Assembly (NCBI RefSeq): GCF_002028545.1 | Contig: NZ_MWPQ01000005.1 | Coordinates: forward strand, 1 to 64,000 | Origin: Nitrobacter vulgaris | GTDB taxonomy: Bacteria > Pseudomonadota > Alphaproteobacteria > Rhizobiales > Xanthobacteraceae | Reading direction: 5' to 3' | DNA length: 64,000 bases | Shown here: one piece after another, positions 27,586 to 36,793 of the stretch | Position numbering within the stretch: position 1 is the first letter of the stretch | How the letters are laid out: each line of letters starts with the position of its first letter | Position numbers and translations under genes: made by a program | The notes under the pieces: model-generated | The model's input: the letters and a program-made list of their open reading frames with translations, nothing else | Told to the model about the DNA's origin: nothing | Databases searched by the model: none

Positions 27586-27774
27586 TCACGCCTTTTTCTT
27601 TCCGACACCCGCACTCTTCCGCAGGGCATCCTTGAGATCAATCGGCACGCCGTGCTTCTTCAAAAGGTCGGCGAACGCCTCGTCTGCCAGATCCTGGAGG
27701 GTCGCCATGCGGCTATGGCCAAGTTGCGTCAGCGCGGTCATGGTCTCGTCGTCGAAGGCGATCAGCTTGCGCAT
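27586..27774 (-). CDS. small uncharacterised protein between ku and ligD
   Basis: The 62-residue protein reads RKLIAFDDETMTALTQLG then ATLQDLADEAFADLLKKH and ends in a basic KSAGVGKKKA tail. The pattern of a short strand followed by two helices resembles ribbon-helix-helix DNA-binding proteins. It starts 12 bases after the ku stop and ends 65 bases before ligD, so it is co-transcribed with both. I recall similar small frames beside ku/ligD in related genomes, but cannot check that here. A role in end joining or its control is inference from position. Confidence 0.75.
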   Translation of the reverse strand: MRKLIAFDDETMTALTQLGHSRMATLQDLADEAFADLLKKHGVPIDLKDALRKSAGVGKKKA

Positions 27775-27786
27775 GTCCGCGCCCGG

Positions 27787-28758
27787 CTATCCGGCTTTGC
27801 GCTTTGCCGCGGGTACCTTTTTTGCGGCGCGCGTCCTGGCTGGCCGCTTCGCAGTCTCGCGCTTGGGTTCCTTCGCGGCTTTCTTGCCTTCGATCGGAAA
27901 CAACATTTCGCGCTGACCTTCGACCCGCTTCTTTGACCTCTTGCCCTTCGCGGGAGCGGCGGTGATTTCTGTCCGCTCAGACCTGCCGCCCTTCAGGCTC
28001 CGCCGCAAGGCGTCCATCAGGTTGATGACATTGCCTTCGGTCTTGACCTTGGCTTTTGCGATCGGGTGGCCTGCCTTCTTCTGCTCGATCAGGTCCAGCA
28101 GCGCCGCTTCATAATGATCCTTAAAGGCGGTCGGCTCGAAGCGGCCGGACTTCTGCTCGACGATATGTTTGGCGAGATCGAGCATGTCCTTGGTGATCTT
28201 CACCTCCTTGATGTCGTCGAAATAGTCCGATGTCTCGCGTACCTCGTAAGCGTAGCGCAGCAGCAGGCCGACCAACCCGTTGTCGCGCGCTTCAAGGGCA
28301 ATGACGTGCTCGCGATTGGTCAGCACCACCCGAGCCAGCGCGACCTTGCCCGTCGCCTTGATGGTGTCGCGGATCACGGCATAGGCATCGTGTCCGACCT
28401 TGCCGTCCGGCACCAGATAATACGGCCTGACGATATAAAGATCGTCGATCTCTGCGCGCGGCACAAACCGGTCGATATCGATGGTGTGGGTGGACTCCAG
28501 CGCGATGTTGTCGAGTTCGTCCTTCGTCACTTCGAGATAGGTATCGGTATCGATCTTGTACCCCTTGACGATATCGTCGTTGTCGACCTCGTCGCCGGTT
28601 TCGGCATCGACCTTCTGATACTTGATGCGGTGCCCGGTCTTGCGATTGATCTGGTTGAAGCTGACCTTCTCGGACTCCGAGGTCGCGGGAAACAGGGCTA
28701 CCGGGCAGGTCACGAGCGAAAGGCGCAAAAAGCCCTTCCAGTTAGCACGCGGGGCCAT
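27787..28758 (-). CDS. ku: non-homologous end-joining protein Ku
   Basis: The 323-residue protein is bacterial Ku: RANWKGFLRLSLVTCPVALF, SFNQINRKTGHRIKYQKVD and KGYKIDTDTYLEVTKDELD mark the ring-forming core. A long basic C-terminal extension (from about residue 255, ending AKKVPAAKRKAG) should bind DNA. It homodimerises on DNA ends and recruits LigD. I chose the ATG at 28758, with GGAG eight bases upstream, over a start six codons earlier. It is the first gene of the ku / 62-codon gene / ligD / arginase transcript. Confidence 0.96.
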   Translation of the reverse strand: MAPRANWKGFLRLSLVTCPVALFPATSESEKVSFNQINRKTGHRIKYQKVDAETGDEVDNDDIVKGYKIDTDTYLEVTKDELDNIALESTHTIDIDRFVPRAEIDDLYIVRPYYLVPDGKVGHDAYAVIRDTIKATGKVALARVVLTNREHVIALEARDNGLVGLLLRYAYEVRETSDYFDDIKEVKITKDMLDLAKHIVEQKSGRFEPTAFKDHYEAALLDLIEQKKAGHPIAKAKVKTEGNVINLMDALRRSLKGGRSERTEITAAPAKGKRSKKRVEGQREMLFPIEGKKAAKEPKRETAKRPARTRAAKKVPAAKRKAG

Positions 28759-28909
28759 CGAAAACTCCATACGCAATGGGCTGAAAACTGCAGAAAGGGA
28801 TTCAATATCACGAGCGGCGAAACGTTCCGAGTCGAAGGCGGCGCGTGCAGGCGTCAGCGTCGTCGTGCAGTTCTTGTTGTGTTCTTGTCAGGTCGCCGTT
28901 GGGATGATC

Positions 28910-31900
28910 CTAATGTGCTTCGTCCCAGTTATCAGCGGCGCGGGCGTCGACCTGCAGCGGCACCGACAGCAACACCGCCGGGAATGGCGCATCCTGCATC
29001 ACATGCTGTACGACCGGCAGCGTTGCCGCGACCTCCTCGTTCGGCACTTCAAAAATCAACTCGTCATGGACCTGCAGCAGCATCCGTGCGGACAGCCTCT
29101 TCGCCGCAAGCGCATCGTCCATCCGCGCCATGGCGCGGCGGATGATGTCGGCAGCCGACCCCTGCAGGCGCGCGTTGATCGCGGCGCGCTCGTTGAAGGC
29201 GCGATGCGACGGGTTCGGCGACTTGATGTCGGGGTAATGGCATTTGCGGCCGAACAGGGTCGTGACATAGCCGTGCTCGCGGCAGAAATCGCGGGTCGCA
29301 TCCATGTAGGCGCGAATGCCGGGAAAGCGCTCGAAATACTTCTTGATATAGGCGGCTGCTTCTTCGCGGGGGATGCCGAGCTGATTGGCGAGGCCGAAAG
29401 CCGAGATGCCGTAGATGATGCCGAAGTTGATGGCCTTGGCCCGGCGGCGGATTTCGCCTGGCATTCCCTTTACGGACACGCCGAACATTTCCGACGCGGT
29501 CATGGCGTGGATGTCGAGGCCGTCGCGGAACGCCTGCTTCAGCACCGGGATATCGGCGATTTCCGCAAGCAGCCGCAGTTCGATTTGAGAGTAATCGGCT
29601 GACACCAGCTTGTGTCCGGGGGCCGCGATGAAGGCACGACGAATCTTTCGTCCCTCTTCGTTACGCACCGGAATGTTCTGCAGGTTCGGCTCGTTCGACG
29701 ACAATCGGCCGGTGGTGGTGGCGGCGAGCGCATAGGTCGTGTGCACGCGCTTGGTCTGGGGATGAACGTATTCGGGCAGCGCGTCGGTATAGGTGGATTT
29801 CAGTTTGGACACCTGTCGCCAGTCCAGGATCTTGCGCGGGAAGTCGTGGCCCTGCTCGGCGAGCTCATCGAGGATTTGCGCCGAGGTCGACCACGCGCCG
29901 GTCTTGGTCTTGCTGCCCCCGGCCAGGCCCATCTTGCCGAACATGATGTCGCCGATCTGCTTCGGACTGCCGACGTTGATCGGCTCGCCGGCAAGTTGCT
30001 GGATCTCGGCTTCCAGCCGGGCCGCGGTCTGCGCGAATTCACCCGAGAGACGCGACAGCACCTGCCGGTCGATGGTGATGCCGCGCCGCTCCATCCGCGC
30101 CAGCGTCGCGACCATCGGCCGCTCGAGCGTCTCGTACACCGCATTCATGCGCTCGGCGACCAGCCGTGGCTTTAAGATCTGCCACAGCCGCATGGTGAGG
30201 TCGGCATGTTCCGCTGCGTAGGCCGTGGCGCGCTCGATCGCCACCTGATCGAAGGCAAGCTTGTTCTTGCCGCTGCCGGTCAGTTCGCCATAACTCAAAG
30301 CGGTGTGCCCGAGCCAGCGTTGTGCCAGCGATTGAAGATCGTGGGAGCCCCGCCCGGCATCGAGCGCGTAGGAGATAAGCTCGACGTCGTCCTGATTCTG
30401 CATGACGATGCCATGCTGCGCGAGCAGCACGGCACTGAACTTGATGTTGAGCCCGATCTTCAAGTGACCGCTGGATTCAAGGATCGGCTTCAGGATCTCC
30501 AGCGCATCGCGGACCGCGATCTGACCGGGCGCAAGACCGGCGGCAAACAGGCCGGCTCCGTCGCCGGCCTGTTTGTGGCTGAGCGGGATGTAGCATGCAT
30601 CGTTCGGCGCGAGAGCCAGAGTGAAGCCCGACAATTCGGCCTGCATGGGATCAATCGTCGGTGCCAGGGCTTCGAAGGCAAAGCTGCCATTGTTATCGAT
30701 GCGGGCAACCCAGTCTTTCAGCCGCTCTAGCGTGCGGATTGTTTCGTAGGTGTCGCGCTGGACCGGCAGCTTGCGCACCGCTTCAAGGCGGGCGGCGGCA
30801 AGGGCCGCAGGCGTTTTGATCTCCGCGTCGCCCTTTGCCCTGATGATCGGCGTGCTTTTCACGACGCCATCGCTGCTACCGAACAGATCGCCGGTGACGG
30901 CGGCTACGGACGCCTTGGGCGCTGTCGAAGAGGCCCCGCTGGCGTTTTTTCTGTCCGGCTCGATCTCGGTCGCGTTAAGCTCGGAATAGTCCGCGACGCG
31001 TTTTGTCAGCGTGGTAAATTCCATCGCCTTCAGGAAGGCGATCAGCTTGCGGGCGTCGGGCTCCTGCACCGCGAGGTCGTCCAGCGGCACATCGAGCGCG
31101 ACCTTGTCGTCGAGCAATACGAGTTGCCGCGAGATGCGGGCCTTTTCGGCATTCTCGATCAACGTCTCGCGCCGCTTCGGCTGCTTGATTTCGCCGGCGC
31201 GCTGTAGCAGCGTTTCGAGGTCGCCGTATTCCGTGATGAGTTGCGCGGCGGTCTTGACGCCGATGCCCGGCACGCCCGGTACATTGTCGACGCTGTCACC
31301 GGCTAAAGCCTGTACCTCGACCACCTTCTCCGGCGGCACGCCGAACTTTTCGATCACTTCAGGTATGCCGAGGCGGCGGTCCTTCATGGTGTCGTACATG
31401 GTGACGCAGTCGGTGACGAGCTGCATCAAGTCCTTGTCAGAAGATACGATGGTCGCGGTCGCGCCACGCTCGCACGCCTGCCTCACATAGGTCGCGATCA
31501 GGTCGTCGGCTTCGAAGCCGATCTGTTCGAGGCAGGGCAGGTCGAACGCTTTCACCGCCTCGCGGATCAGCGCGAATTGCGGGATCAGGTCGTCGGGTGC
31601 AGGCGGCCGATGCGCCTTGTAGTCGGGATAGAGCTTGTTGCGGAACGTGACCTCGGACTTGTCGAAGATGATCGCGAGGTGTGTCGGCTTGTCGTCCTTC
31701 GGCATGTCGCGCAACAGCTTCCACAGCATATTGCAGAAGCCGAGCACCGCGTTGACCTGCAGCCCATCGGATTTGCGGTTCAACGGCGGCAGAGCGTGAT
31801 AAGCGCGGAAGATGTAGGATGAGCCGTCGACCAGAAAGACGTGCTGTCCCTGCATATTGGTCCCAGCTTCAGCTTTCGCCGCAGGAATCGTCGCGGGGAT

Positions 31901-31963
31901 GGCGGCTGGGATCTCGGCTGCGTCGATCGCGGCAGCGGGCTTGGCGGCGGGCTTCTTCGGCAT
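28910..31963 (-). CDS. polA: DNA polymerase I with a degenerate proofreading domain
   Basis: The 1,017-residue protein has a 5'-nuclease domain (about 40-330: FLVDGSSYIFRAYHA, SSDKDLMQLV), a 3'-5' exonuclease fold (about 410-600) and a family A polymerase domain (ADYSQIELRLLAEI, KAINFGIIYGIS, LQVHDELIFEV). The exonuclease domain aligns well with E. coli Pol I, yet its four metal-binding acids are replaced: E431 for D355, L433 for E357, S510 for D424 and H586 for D501. It therefore probably cannot proofread. An Ala/Pro-rich N-terminal extension of about 35 residues precedes the nuclease domain. Polymerase and 5'-nuclease motifs are intact. Confidence 0.97.
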   Translation of the reverse strand: MPKKPAAKPAAAIDAAEIPAAIPATIPAAKAEAGTNMQGQHVFLVDGSSYIFRAYHALPPLNRKSDGLQVNAVLGFCNMLWKLLRDMPKDDKPTHLAIIFDKSEVTFRNKLYPDYKAHRPPAPDDLIPQFALIREAVKAFDLPCLEQIGFEADDLIATYVRQACERGATATIVSSDKDLMQLVTDCVTMYDTMKDRRLGIPEVIEKFGVPPEKVVEVQALAGDSVDNVPGVPGIGVKTAAQLITEYGDLETLLQRAGEIKQPKRRETLIENAEKARISRQLVLLDDKVALDVPLDDLAVQEPDARKLIAFLKAMEFTTLTKRVADYSELNATEIEPDRKNASGASSTAPKASVAAVTGDLFGSSDGVVKSTPIIRAKGDAEIKTPAALAAARLEAVRKLPVQRDTYETIRTLERLKDWVARIDNNGSFAFEALAPTIDPMQAELSGFTLALAPNDACYIPLSHKQAGDGAGLFAAGLAPGQIAVRDALEILKPILESSGHLKIGLNIKFSAVLLAQHGIVMQNQDDVELISYALDAGRGSHDLQSLAQRWLGHTALSYGELTGSGKNKLAFDQVAIERATAYAAEHADLTMRLWQILKPRLVAERMNAVYETLERPMVATLARMERRGITIDRQVLSRLSGEFAQTAARLEAEIQQLAGEPINVGSPKQIGDIMFGKMGLAGGSKTKTGAWSTSAQILDELAEQGHDFPRKILDWRQVSKLKSTYTDALPEYVHPQTKRVHTTYALAATTTGRLSSNEPNLQNIPVRNEEGRKIRRAFIAAPGHKLVSADYSQIELRLLAEIADIPVLKQAFRDGLDIHAMTASEMFGVSVKGMPGEIRRRAKAINFGIIYGISAFGLANQLGIPREEAAAYIKKYFERFPGIRAYMDATRDFCREHGYVTTLFGRKCHYPDIKSPNPSHRAFNERAAINARLQGSAADIIRRAMARMDDALAAKRLSARMLLQVHDELIFEVPNEEVAATLPVVQHVMQDAPFPAVLLSVPLQVDARAADNWDEAH

Positions 31964-32067
31964 GGCCGCAACTTAAGGAGTTTTCCCGCTGATGGCACCC
32001 CCGCGGCGTTCTCATGACCGACAAAAATCGCAAGGGTTTCGGGCCTTGACCGGGCGACCGAGCCGGA

Positions 32068-33117
32068 TTATTCGGCCGCCGCCTGAATCGCGGAGGCTCG
32101 TTTCTTCGGCGCGATCCAGAAGGCGTCAGGACGCTCGAACAGGAAGTTCGCCCGCGTGTTGCGGCAGGCCCACCAGATCAGCACCGCGCCGATCACGCCG
32201 GCGATGGTGACGATCAGAGAGATCAGGCCGACATCGTGGATCAAACCTGCTTTCAGCAGGATCGTGCGCGAGGCGGCCATCGGCAGGAAGAACGCGAGAT
32301 AGATGACGATCGAGTGCTCGCCGCAATAGCGCACGACGTTCAGCCAGCGCATTTTCGCAAGCAAAGTGCCAACGGCGATGATGGCGCTGGCGCCGGCGAG
32401 ACCGAGCGCGAGCGAAACGATTGGCCATTCGCTGATGCCAGTATGGACCAGGCCGCCGTTGACAACAGCCCACAGCGCAAGCGCCGCCAGCGTCAATCCC
32501 GGATAAGCGCGGGCGCGGGCCGACCATGCGAATACGTAGTTTGCGAACAGGTATCCGGAATAGATGTAGACGAAGCGAGCGGCGAATTCGTCGATAAGCG
32601 TCCAGCCGGTCGAGATGTGCGTCATCTCGAGCGCCGCCGCAGCGCCCCAGATCGCCCAAGGCGCGATCCGGCGCGTGGCCTTGATGACCACGAAGAACAC
32701 CGGCAGCAGATAGATGAACCACAGCGTGCCGAACGGATCGATGAACGACATCAGATAGAGATGGACGACGCCCGGCCAGCCCACCTCGGCGGCAAAGTGG
32801 GGGGCCTTGAAGCCGAACTGGATCGCGGTCCACAGAACGTAGAAGTAGAAGAAGTGCACGACCTTGCGGTCGAGGTAGGTGCGCCAGTCGCGGTTAATGA
32901 CGAGCGGCAGGAACAGGCCGGAAATCAGGAAGAAATCCGGCATCCGGAACGGTTTTGCGAATTCGACCACGAGGTGCATGAAACCGGTCTGTCCGGCTGC
33001 GGCCTCAACGCCCAGCACCGAGTGCATCATCACCACCATGATGATGCAGATGCCCTTGGCATAGTCGACCCAGTCGACCCGTTCGGTTTTCTGCGCAGCT
33101 GTGCCGTTTCCGGTCAT
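32068..33117 (-). CDS. membrane acyltransferase, acyltransferase-3 family
   Basis: The 349-residue protein has about ten transmembrane helices and the opening motif DWVDYAKGICIIMVVMMHS, with the conserved Asp and His of the acyltransferase-3 family, then FRMPDFFLISGLFL. Such enzymes O-acylate sugars of the envelope, lipids or antibiotics; the substrate here is unknown and no polysaccharide cluster adjoins. I chose the ATG at 33117, with AAGAGA upstream; the longer frame adds a basic, unlikely start. It is followed by polA on the same strand. Confidence 0.88.
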   Translation of the reverse strand: MTGNGTAAQKTERVDWVDYAKGICIIMVVMMHSVLGVEAAAGQTGFMHLVVEFAKPFRMPDFFLISGLFLPLVINRDWRTYLDRKVVHFFYFYVLWTAIQFGFKAPHFAAEVGWPGVVHLYLMSFIDPFGTLWFIYLLPVFFVVIKATRRIAPWAIWGAAAALEMTHISTGWTLIDEFAARFVYIYSGYLFANYVFAWSARARAYPGLTLAALALWAVVNGGLVHTGISEWPIVSLALGLAGASAIIAVGTLLAKMRWLNVVRYCGEHSIVIYLAFFLPMAASRTILLKAGLIHDVGLISLIVTIAGVIGAVLIWWACRNTRANFLFERPDAFWIAPKKRASAIQAAAE

Positions 33118-33255
33118 GGTTGTCTCTTTTCGGCGCGATGGGGCCTGTTTACAGGCGGATCGGTTGCGTTCTCCTTTCACCAATCAAATAATGTGCCGGT
33201 TTCCCGGGAAAGTGATCGGATAGAGGTATCGCCTGGCCGTTTGGCAAGTGGTGCG

Positions 33256-33363
33256 CTAGAGCCTTTCCGCTTCTGATGGAATCAGAAGCGGGGCTCTATC
33301 ATTCTGATCTGACGCGTTTTCTCCACGCGAACCGGTTATCCACTTCGCTCGAAAACGCTATAG
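33256..33363. repeat. dispersed repeat family A, reference copy
   Basis: The copy is complete: hairpin TAGAGCCTTTCCGCTTCTGA / TCAGAAGCGGGGCTCTA, then TGATCTGACGCGTTTTCT, CACGCGAACCGGTTATCCAC and TTCGCTCGAAAACGCTATAG. It stands between the divergent acyltransferase gene and hrpB and ends about 20 bases before hrpB, so it must overlap the hrpB leader or promoter. Confidence 0.9.
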
Positions 33364-33381
33364 GACGGTCTCCCCGTTACC

Positions 33382-35895
33382 ATGCCGTACGCGCGGACCT
33401 ATTCCTTGACGGAAACATTCGCCAACCCGCTTCCGATCGACGCCGTGCTCGGCGAACTTGGACGCACGCTTGCTGCGCACAACGCCGCGGTGCTGGTGGC
33501 GCCGCCGGGAGCCGGCAAGACGACGCGGGTGCCGTTGGCACTGCTCGACACGCCCTGGGTCGCCGGCAGGAAGATCGTCGTGCTGGAGCCACGCCGGATC
33601 GCGGCGCGCGCCAGCGCGGAACGAATGGCGCAGACGTTGGGCGAGCGCGCTGGCGAGACCGTGGGCTATCGCGTGCGCTTCGGCTCCAAGATCTCGCGCA
33701 GAACGCGTATCGAGGTCGTCACCGAAGGGATCTTCTCGCGGCAGATCCTCGACGATCCCGAACTGAACGGTGTTGCCGCGATCCTGTTCGACGAGTTTCA
33801 TGAGCGTTCGCTCGATGCAGACCTTGGGCTCGCCCTGGCGCGTGACGTCCAGACCGGACTGCGGGAGGATTTGCGGATTCTTGTGATGTCCGCGACCATC
33901 GACGGCGCGCGGATTGCAAAACGTCTTGGCTGCGCGCCCGTGATCGAAAGCGAGGGCCGCGCCTTCCCGATTGAAACGCGATATCTTGGCCGCAAGCCCG
34001 ATTCACCACTAGAGCGGCAGATGGCTGACGCGATCGCGACAGCGCTGCGCACCGATGCAGGCTCCGTGCTGGCGTTCCTGCCGGGCGCGGCCGAAATCCG
34101 GCGCACGCAAAATATGCTCGCTGAACGGGTGCACGATGCATCCATTGAGATCGTGCCGCTGTTCGGCGCGCTCGACGCCGCGGTGCAGGATCGCGCCATC
34201 GCGCCCGCGCCGAGGGGGCGTCGCAAGGTGGTGCTGGCCACATCGATCGCAGAAACCTCGCTGACCATCGAGGGCGTCCGCATCGTGGTGGATTCCGGCA
34301 TGGCGAGGGTGCCGCGCTTTGAGCCTGACATCGGCCTGACGCGGCTGGAAACCATGCGTGCCTCGCGCGCCGCGGTGGACCAGCGCCGGGGCCGCGCCGG
34401 CCGCACGGAGCCTGGTGTATGTTATCGGCTATGGGACGAGCCGCAGACCGCCTCGCTGTCCGCCTATACCCAGCCCGAGATCCTCTCAGCCGATCTGTCG
34501 TCGTTGGTGCTCGATCTCGCGCAATGGGGTGTGCGCGATCCCGCCACACTGACGTTTCTCGATCCGCCGCCTGCTCCCGCGTTGAACGAGGCGCGAAGCC
34601 TGCTGCGCGAGCTTGGCGCGCTGGATGCCGATGGCCGCATCACCGACGAAGGAAAAAGTTTGCGGGCGTTGGCGCTGCCCCCTCGGCTCGCGCGCATGAT
34701 CGTGGGCGCGCATCGTCTCGGCGCAGGCCGGGAGGCTGCGGACATTGCGGCGGTGCTGACCGAGCGGGGTCTGGGCGGCGACAGCGTCGATCTCGATGCG
34801 AGGCTCGATAGCTTTCGCCGCGACCGCTCGCCACGCGCCACCGGCGCGAGGCAGCTTGCGGAACGTTGGGCGTCTCAGGTAGCGGTGCCTGTTACCCCTC
34901 CCGCCTCTGGTGGGGAGGGAGAAACCTTTCCTTCCAGCGGTGTGATGCTCGCTCTCGCGTTTCCCGATCGCGTGGCGCGCAATCGCGGCAACGGGTCGTT
35001 CGTGCTCGCCAACGGTCGCGGCGCGTCGGCCGATCAGGCCTCGGCGCTGGCGCGGTCGCCTTTTATCGCGGTTGCTGAACTGACCGGTACCGCCGCGAAC
35101 AGCCGTATCTTGCTGGCTGCACCGATCGCGCAGGCGGAGATCGAATCGCGCTTCGCCGACCAGATCGAGACCGACGAGGAGATCTCATTCGATCGCGCGG
35201 CGATGAGTTTGCGGGCACGGCGGCGCAAGCGGCTGCATGCGATCACGCTTGCCGAAGCTCCGGTGGCGGTCGCGCCGTCGGTTACGACAGCGCGCATCCT
35301 CGCCGAAGGATTGATAGGAGCGGGTCTGGATCGCTTGCCGTGGTCGAAGCCGCTCAAGCAATGGCGCGACCGGGTCATGTTCCTGCGCGCGGCGGAAGGC
35401 GAGGAGTGGCCGGACCTGTCCGATGCCGGGCTTGTGGCCACAACCGACATGTGGCTGGCGCCCGCGCTGTTCGACAAGACCGCTTTGAAGGAATTTTCAG
35501 CCGGCGATCTGTCGGAAGCGCTGATGGCGTTGTTGCCTTGGAGTTTGCGTGCGCGGCTGGAGCGCGAGGCGCCGACCCATTTTGAGGCGCCGACTGGTAC
35601 GATACTCGCGATCGACTACGAAGCCGAGCAGGGGCCGACCATCGCCGTCAGATTGCAGGAATTGTTTGGCCTGACGACGCATCCGTCGATCGCGCAAGGC
35701 AAGGTGCCGCTGGTTCTGGAATTGCTGTCTCCGGCGCATCGCCCGGTGCAGGTGACGCGCGACCTGCCGGGCTTCTGGCGCGGCAGCTATGCCGCCGTTC
35801 GTTCTGATCTGCGCGGGCGCTATCCCCGGCATCCCTGGCCGGATGATCCGGCGAATGCGCCGCCGACACGGCGGGTTAAGCCACGCGGGACCTGA
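33382..35895 (+). CDS. hrpB: ATP-dependent RNA helicase HrpB
   Basis: The 837-residue protein is a DEAH-box helicase with Walker A VAPPGAGKTT, motif II DEFHERSLDADLGL, motif III MSATIDG and motif VI DQRRGRAGRTEPG, followed by the HrpB C-terminal domain. Its cellular role is not well known. Near residues 500-522 the sequence reads VAVPVTPPASGGEGETFPSS, encoded by a CCCTCCC/GGGAGGG palindrome; this breaks the usual run up to ALAFPDRVARNRGNGSFVLA. The insertion keeps the frame. A family A repeat ends just before the start codon. Confidence 0.93.
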   Translation: MPYARTYSLTETFANPLPIDAVLGELGRTLAAHNAAVLVAPPGAGKTTRVPLALLDTPWVAGRKIVVLEPRRIAARASAERMAQTLGERAGETVGYRVRFGSKISRRTRIEVVTEGIFSRQILDDPELNGVAAILFDEFHERSLDADLGLALARDVQTGLREDLRILVMSATIDGARIAKRLGCAPVIESEGRAFPIETRYLGRKPDSPLERQMADAIATALRTDAGSVLAFLPGAAEIRRTQNMLAERVHDASIEIVPLFGALDAAVQDRAIAPAPRGRRKVVLATSIAETSLTIEGVRIVVDSGMARVPRFEPDIGLTRLETMRASRAAVDQRRGRAGRTEPGVCYRLWDEPQTASLSAYTQPEILSADLSSLVLDLAQWGVRDPATLTFLDPPPAPALNEARSLLRELGALDADGRITDEGKSLRALALPPRLARMIVGAHRLGAGREAADIAAVLTERGLGGDSVDLDARLDSFRRDRSPRATGARQLAERWASQVAVPVTPPASGGEGETFPSSGVMLALAFPDRVARNRGNGSFVLANGRGASADQASALARSPFIAVAELTGTAANSRILLAAPIAQAEIESRFADQIETDEEISFDRAAMSLRARRRKRLHAITLAEAPVAVAPSVTTARILAEGLIGAGLDRLPWSKPLKQWRDRVMFLRAAEGEEWPDLSDAGLVATTDMWLAPALFDKTALKEFSAGDLSEALMALLPWSLRARLEREAPTHFEAPTGTILAIDYEAEQGPTIAVRLQELFGLTTHPSIAQGKVPLVLELLSPAHRPVQVTRDLPGFWRGSYAAVRSDLRGRYPRHPWPDDPANAPPTRRVKPRGT
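34893..34922. repeat. palindromic element inserted in frame within hrpB
   Basis: TTACCCCTCCCGCC and GGTGGGGAGGGAG form near-complementary arms. The motif resembles the intergenic palindrome at 10940-10963 and the CCCTTCCCTTGCGGGAGAGG element near 49907. It adds about 20 low-complexity residues to HrpB. Confidence 0.7.
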
Positions 35896-35978
35896 AGGGG
35901 CCGATTGACCGGGGAACTCGCACCATTGATGAGGCGTTGACGTGACGTCTCTCGCCGTGACCCACCTTGAGGCCCTTC

Positions 35979-36698
35979 ATGGACATGATGGACATGCTTC
36001 TGCAGCCGACCTGGTCGGATATCGCGATCCGTCTCGCTCTGACAATGGTTGCGGGGGGTATCGTGGGATTTGACCGGGGCGTGCAAGGGCATGCGGCCGG
36101 ATTTCGCACCACCATTCTGGTCGGTCTTGCTGCTTCGATCGCCATGATCCAAGCGAACATCCTGCTATCGACCAGCGGCAAAACGGTCGAGTCCTTTGTC
36201 CAGATTGACGTCATGCGTTTGCCGCTCGGCATTTTGACCGGCGTGGGGTTCATCGGCGCCGGCACCATCTTCAAGAAGGGTGACCTCATCGCCGGCGTCA
36301 CCACCGCGGCGACGCTGTGGCTGATGACCGTGATCGGGCTCTCGCTGGGTGGAGGCCAGCTCGTGCTCGGCATGGCTGCCACCGTACTGGCCGTCATGAC
36401 TCTAGGGGCGCTCAGGTGGGTCGACTATTTCATTCCCCGTGAACGCAGGGCCCGGTTGATCGTCGCGGACGATACGCAAATGCGGGCGGTCATCGAACTG
36501 CCTGTGATGACCCAAGAAGTGGGCTACCAGGCTAGTTTTGCGGAAGCCAAGCGTCGCGATGACGGATGGATCGATTGCTCATTCGACATCTCGTGGCGGC
36601 GCGCTGGGCGGTCCTCGTCGCCGACCGAACTATTGATGCTGATCCACAGGCGCTATGCGGTTGTGGCATTTGCCTTGACGACGGAAGATGGCCGCTAG
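35979..36698 (+). CDS. MgtC/SapB-family membrane protein
   Basis: The 239-residue protein has four or five N-terminal helices with the family motifs GGIVGFDRG, AGFRTTILVGLAAS, MRLPLGILTGVGFIGAG and VTTAATLWLM, and a C-terminal soluble domain. MgtC proteins modulate Mg2+/phosphate homeostasis, F-type ATPase activity and survival in acid or macrophages. I chose the ATG at 35979 because GAGG lies nine bases upstream, over an upstream TTG. It follows hrpB by 83 bases. Confidence 0.93.
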   Translation: MDMMDMLLQPTWSDIAIRLALTMVAGGIVGFDRGVQGHAAGFRTTILVGLAASIAMIQANILLSTSGKTVESFVQIDVMRLPLGILTGVGFIGAGTIFKKGDLIAGVTTAATLWLMTVIGLSLGGGQLVLGMAATVLAVMTLGALRWVDYFIPRERRARLIVADDTQMRAVIELPVMTQEVGYQASFAEAKRRDDGWIDCSFDISWRRAGRSSSPTELLMLIHRRYAVVAFALTTEDGR

Positions 36699-36736
36699 CG
36701 TCTTTCAACGCTCATGTGAAAGACTCTAGCTTTTTG

Positions 36737-36793
36737 ACCTGACGCGTTTTCGTCACGCGAACCGGTACCCACTTCGCTCGAAAACGCTATAGG
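36737..36793. repeat. dispersed repeat family A, second module only
   Basis: CCTGACGCGTTTTCGTCACG, CGAACCGGTACCCAC and TTCGCTCGAAAACGCTATAG match the second half of the reference copy at 33256-33363. A faint trace of the hairpin module precedes it. It lies upstream of the aspartic protease gene. Confidence 0.85.

Noticed and set aside
32236-33276. A 346-codon plus-strand frame opposite the acyltransferase gene
   Set aside because: It is an antisense shadow with Arg/Asp/Glu/His-rich composition; the minus strand has clear transmembrane helices and family motifs.
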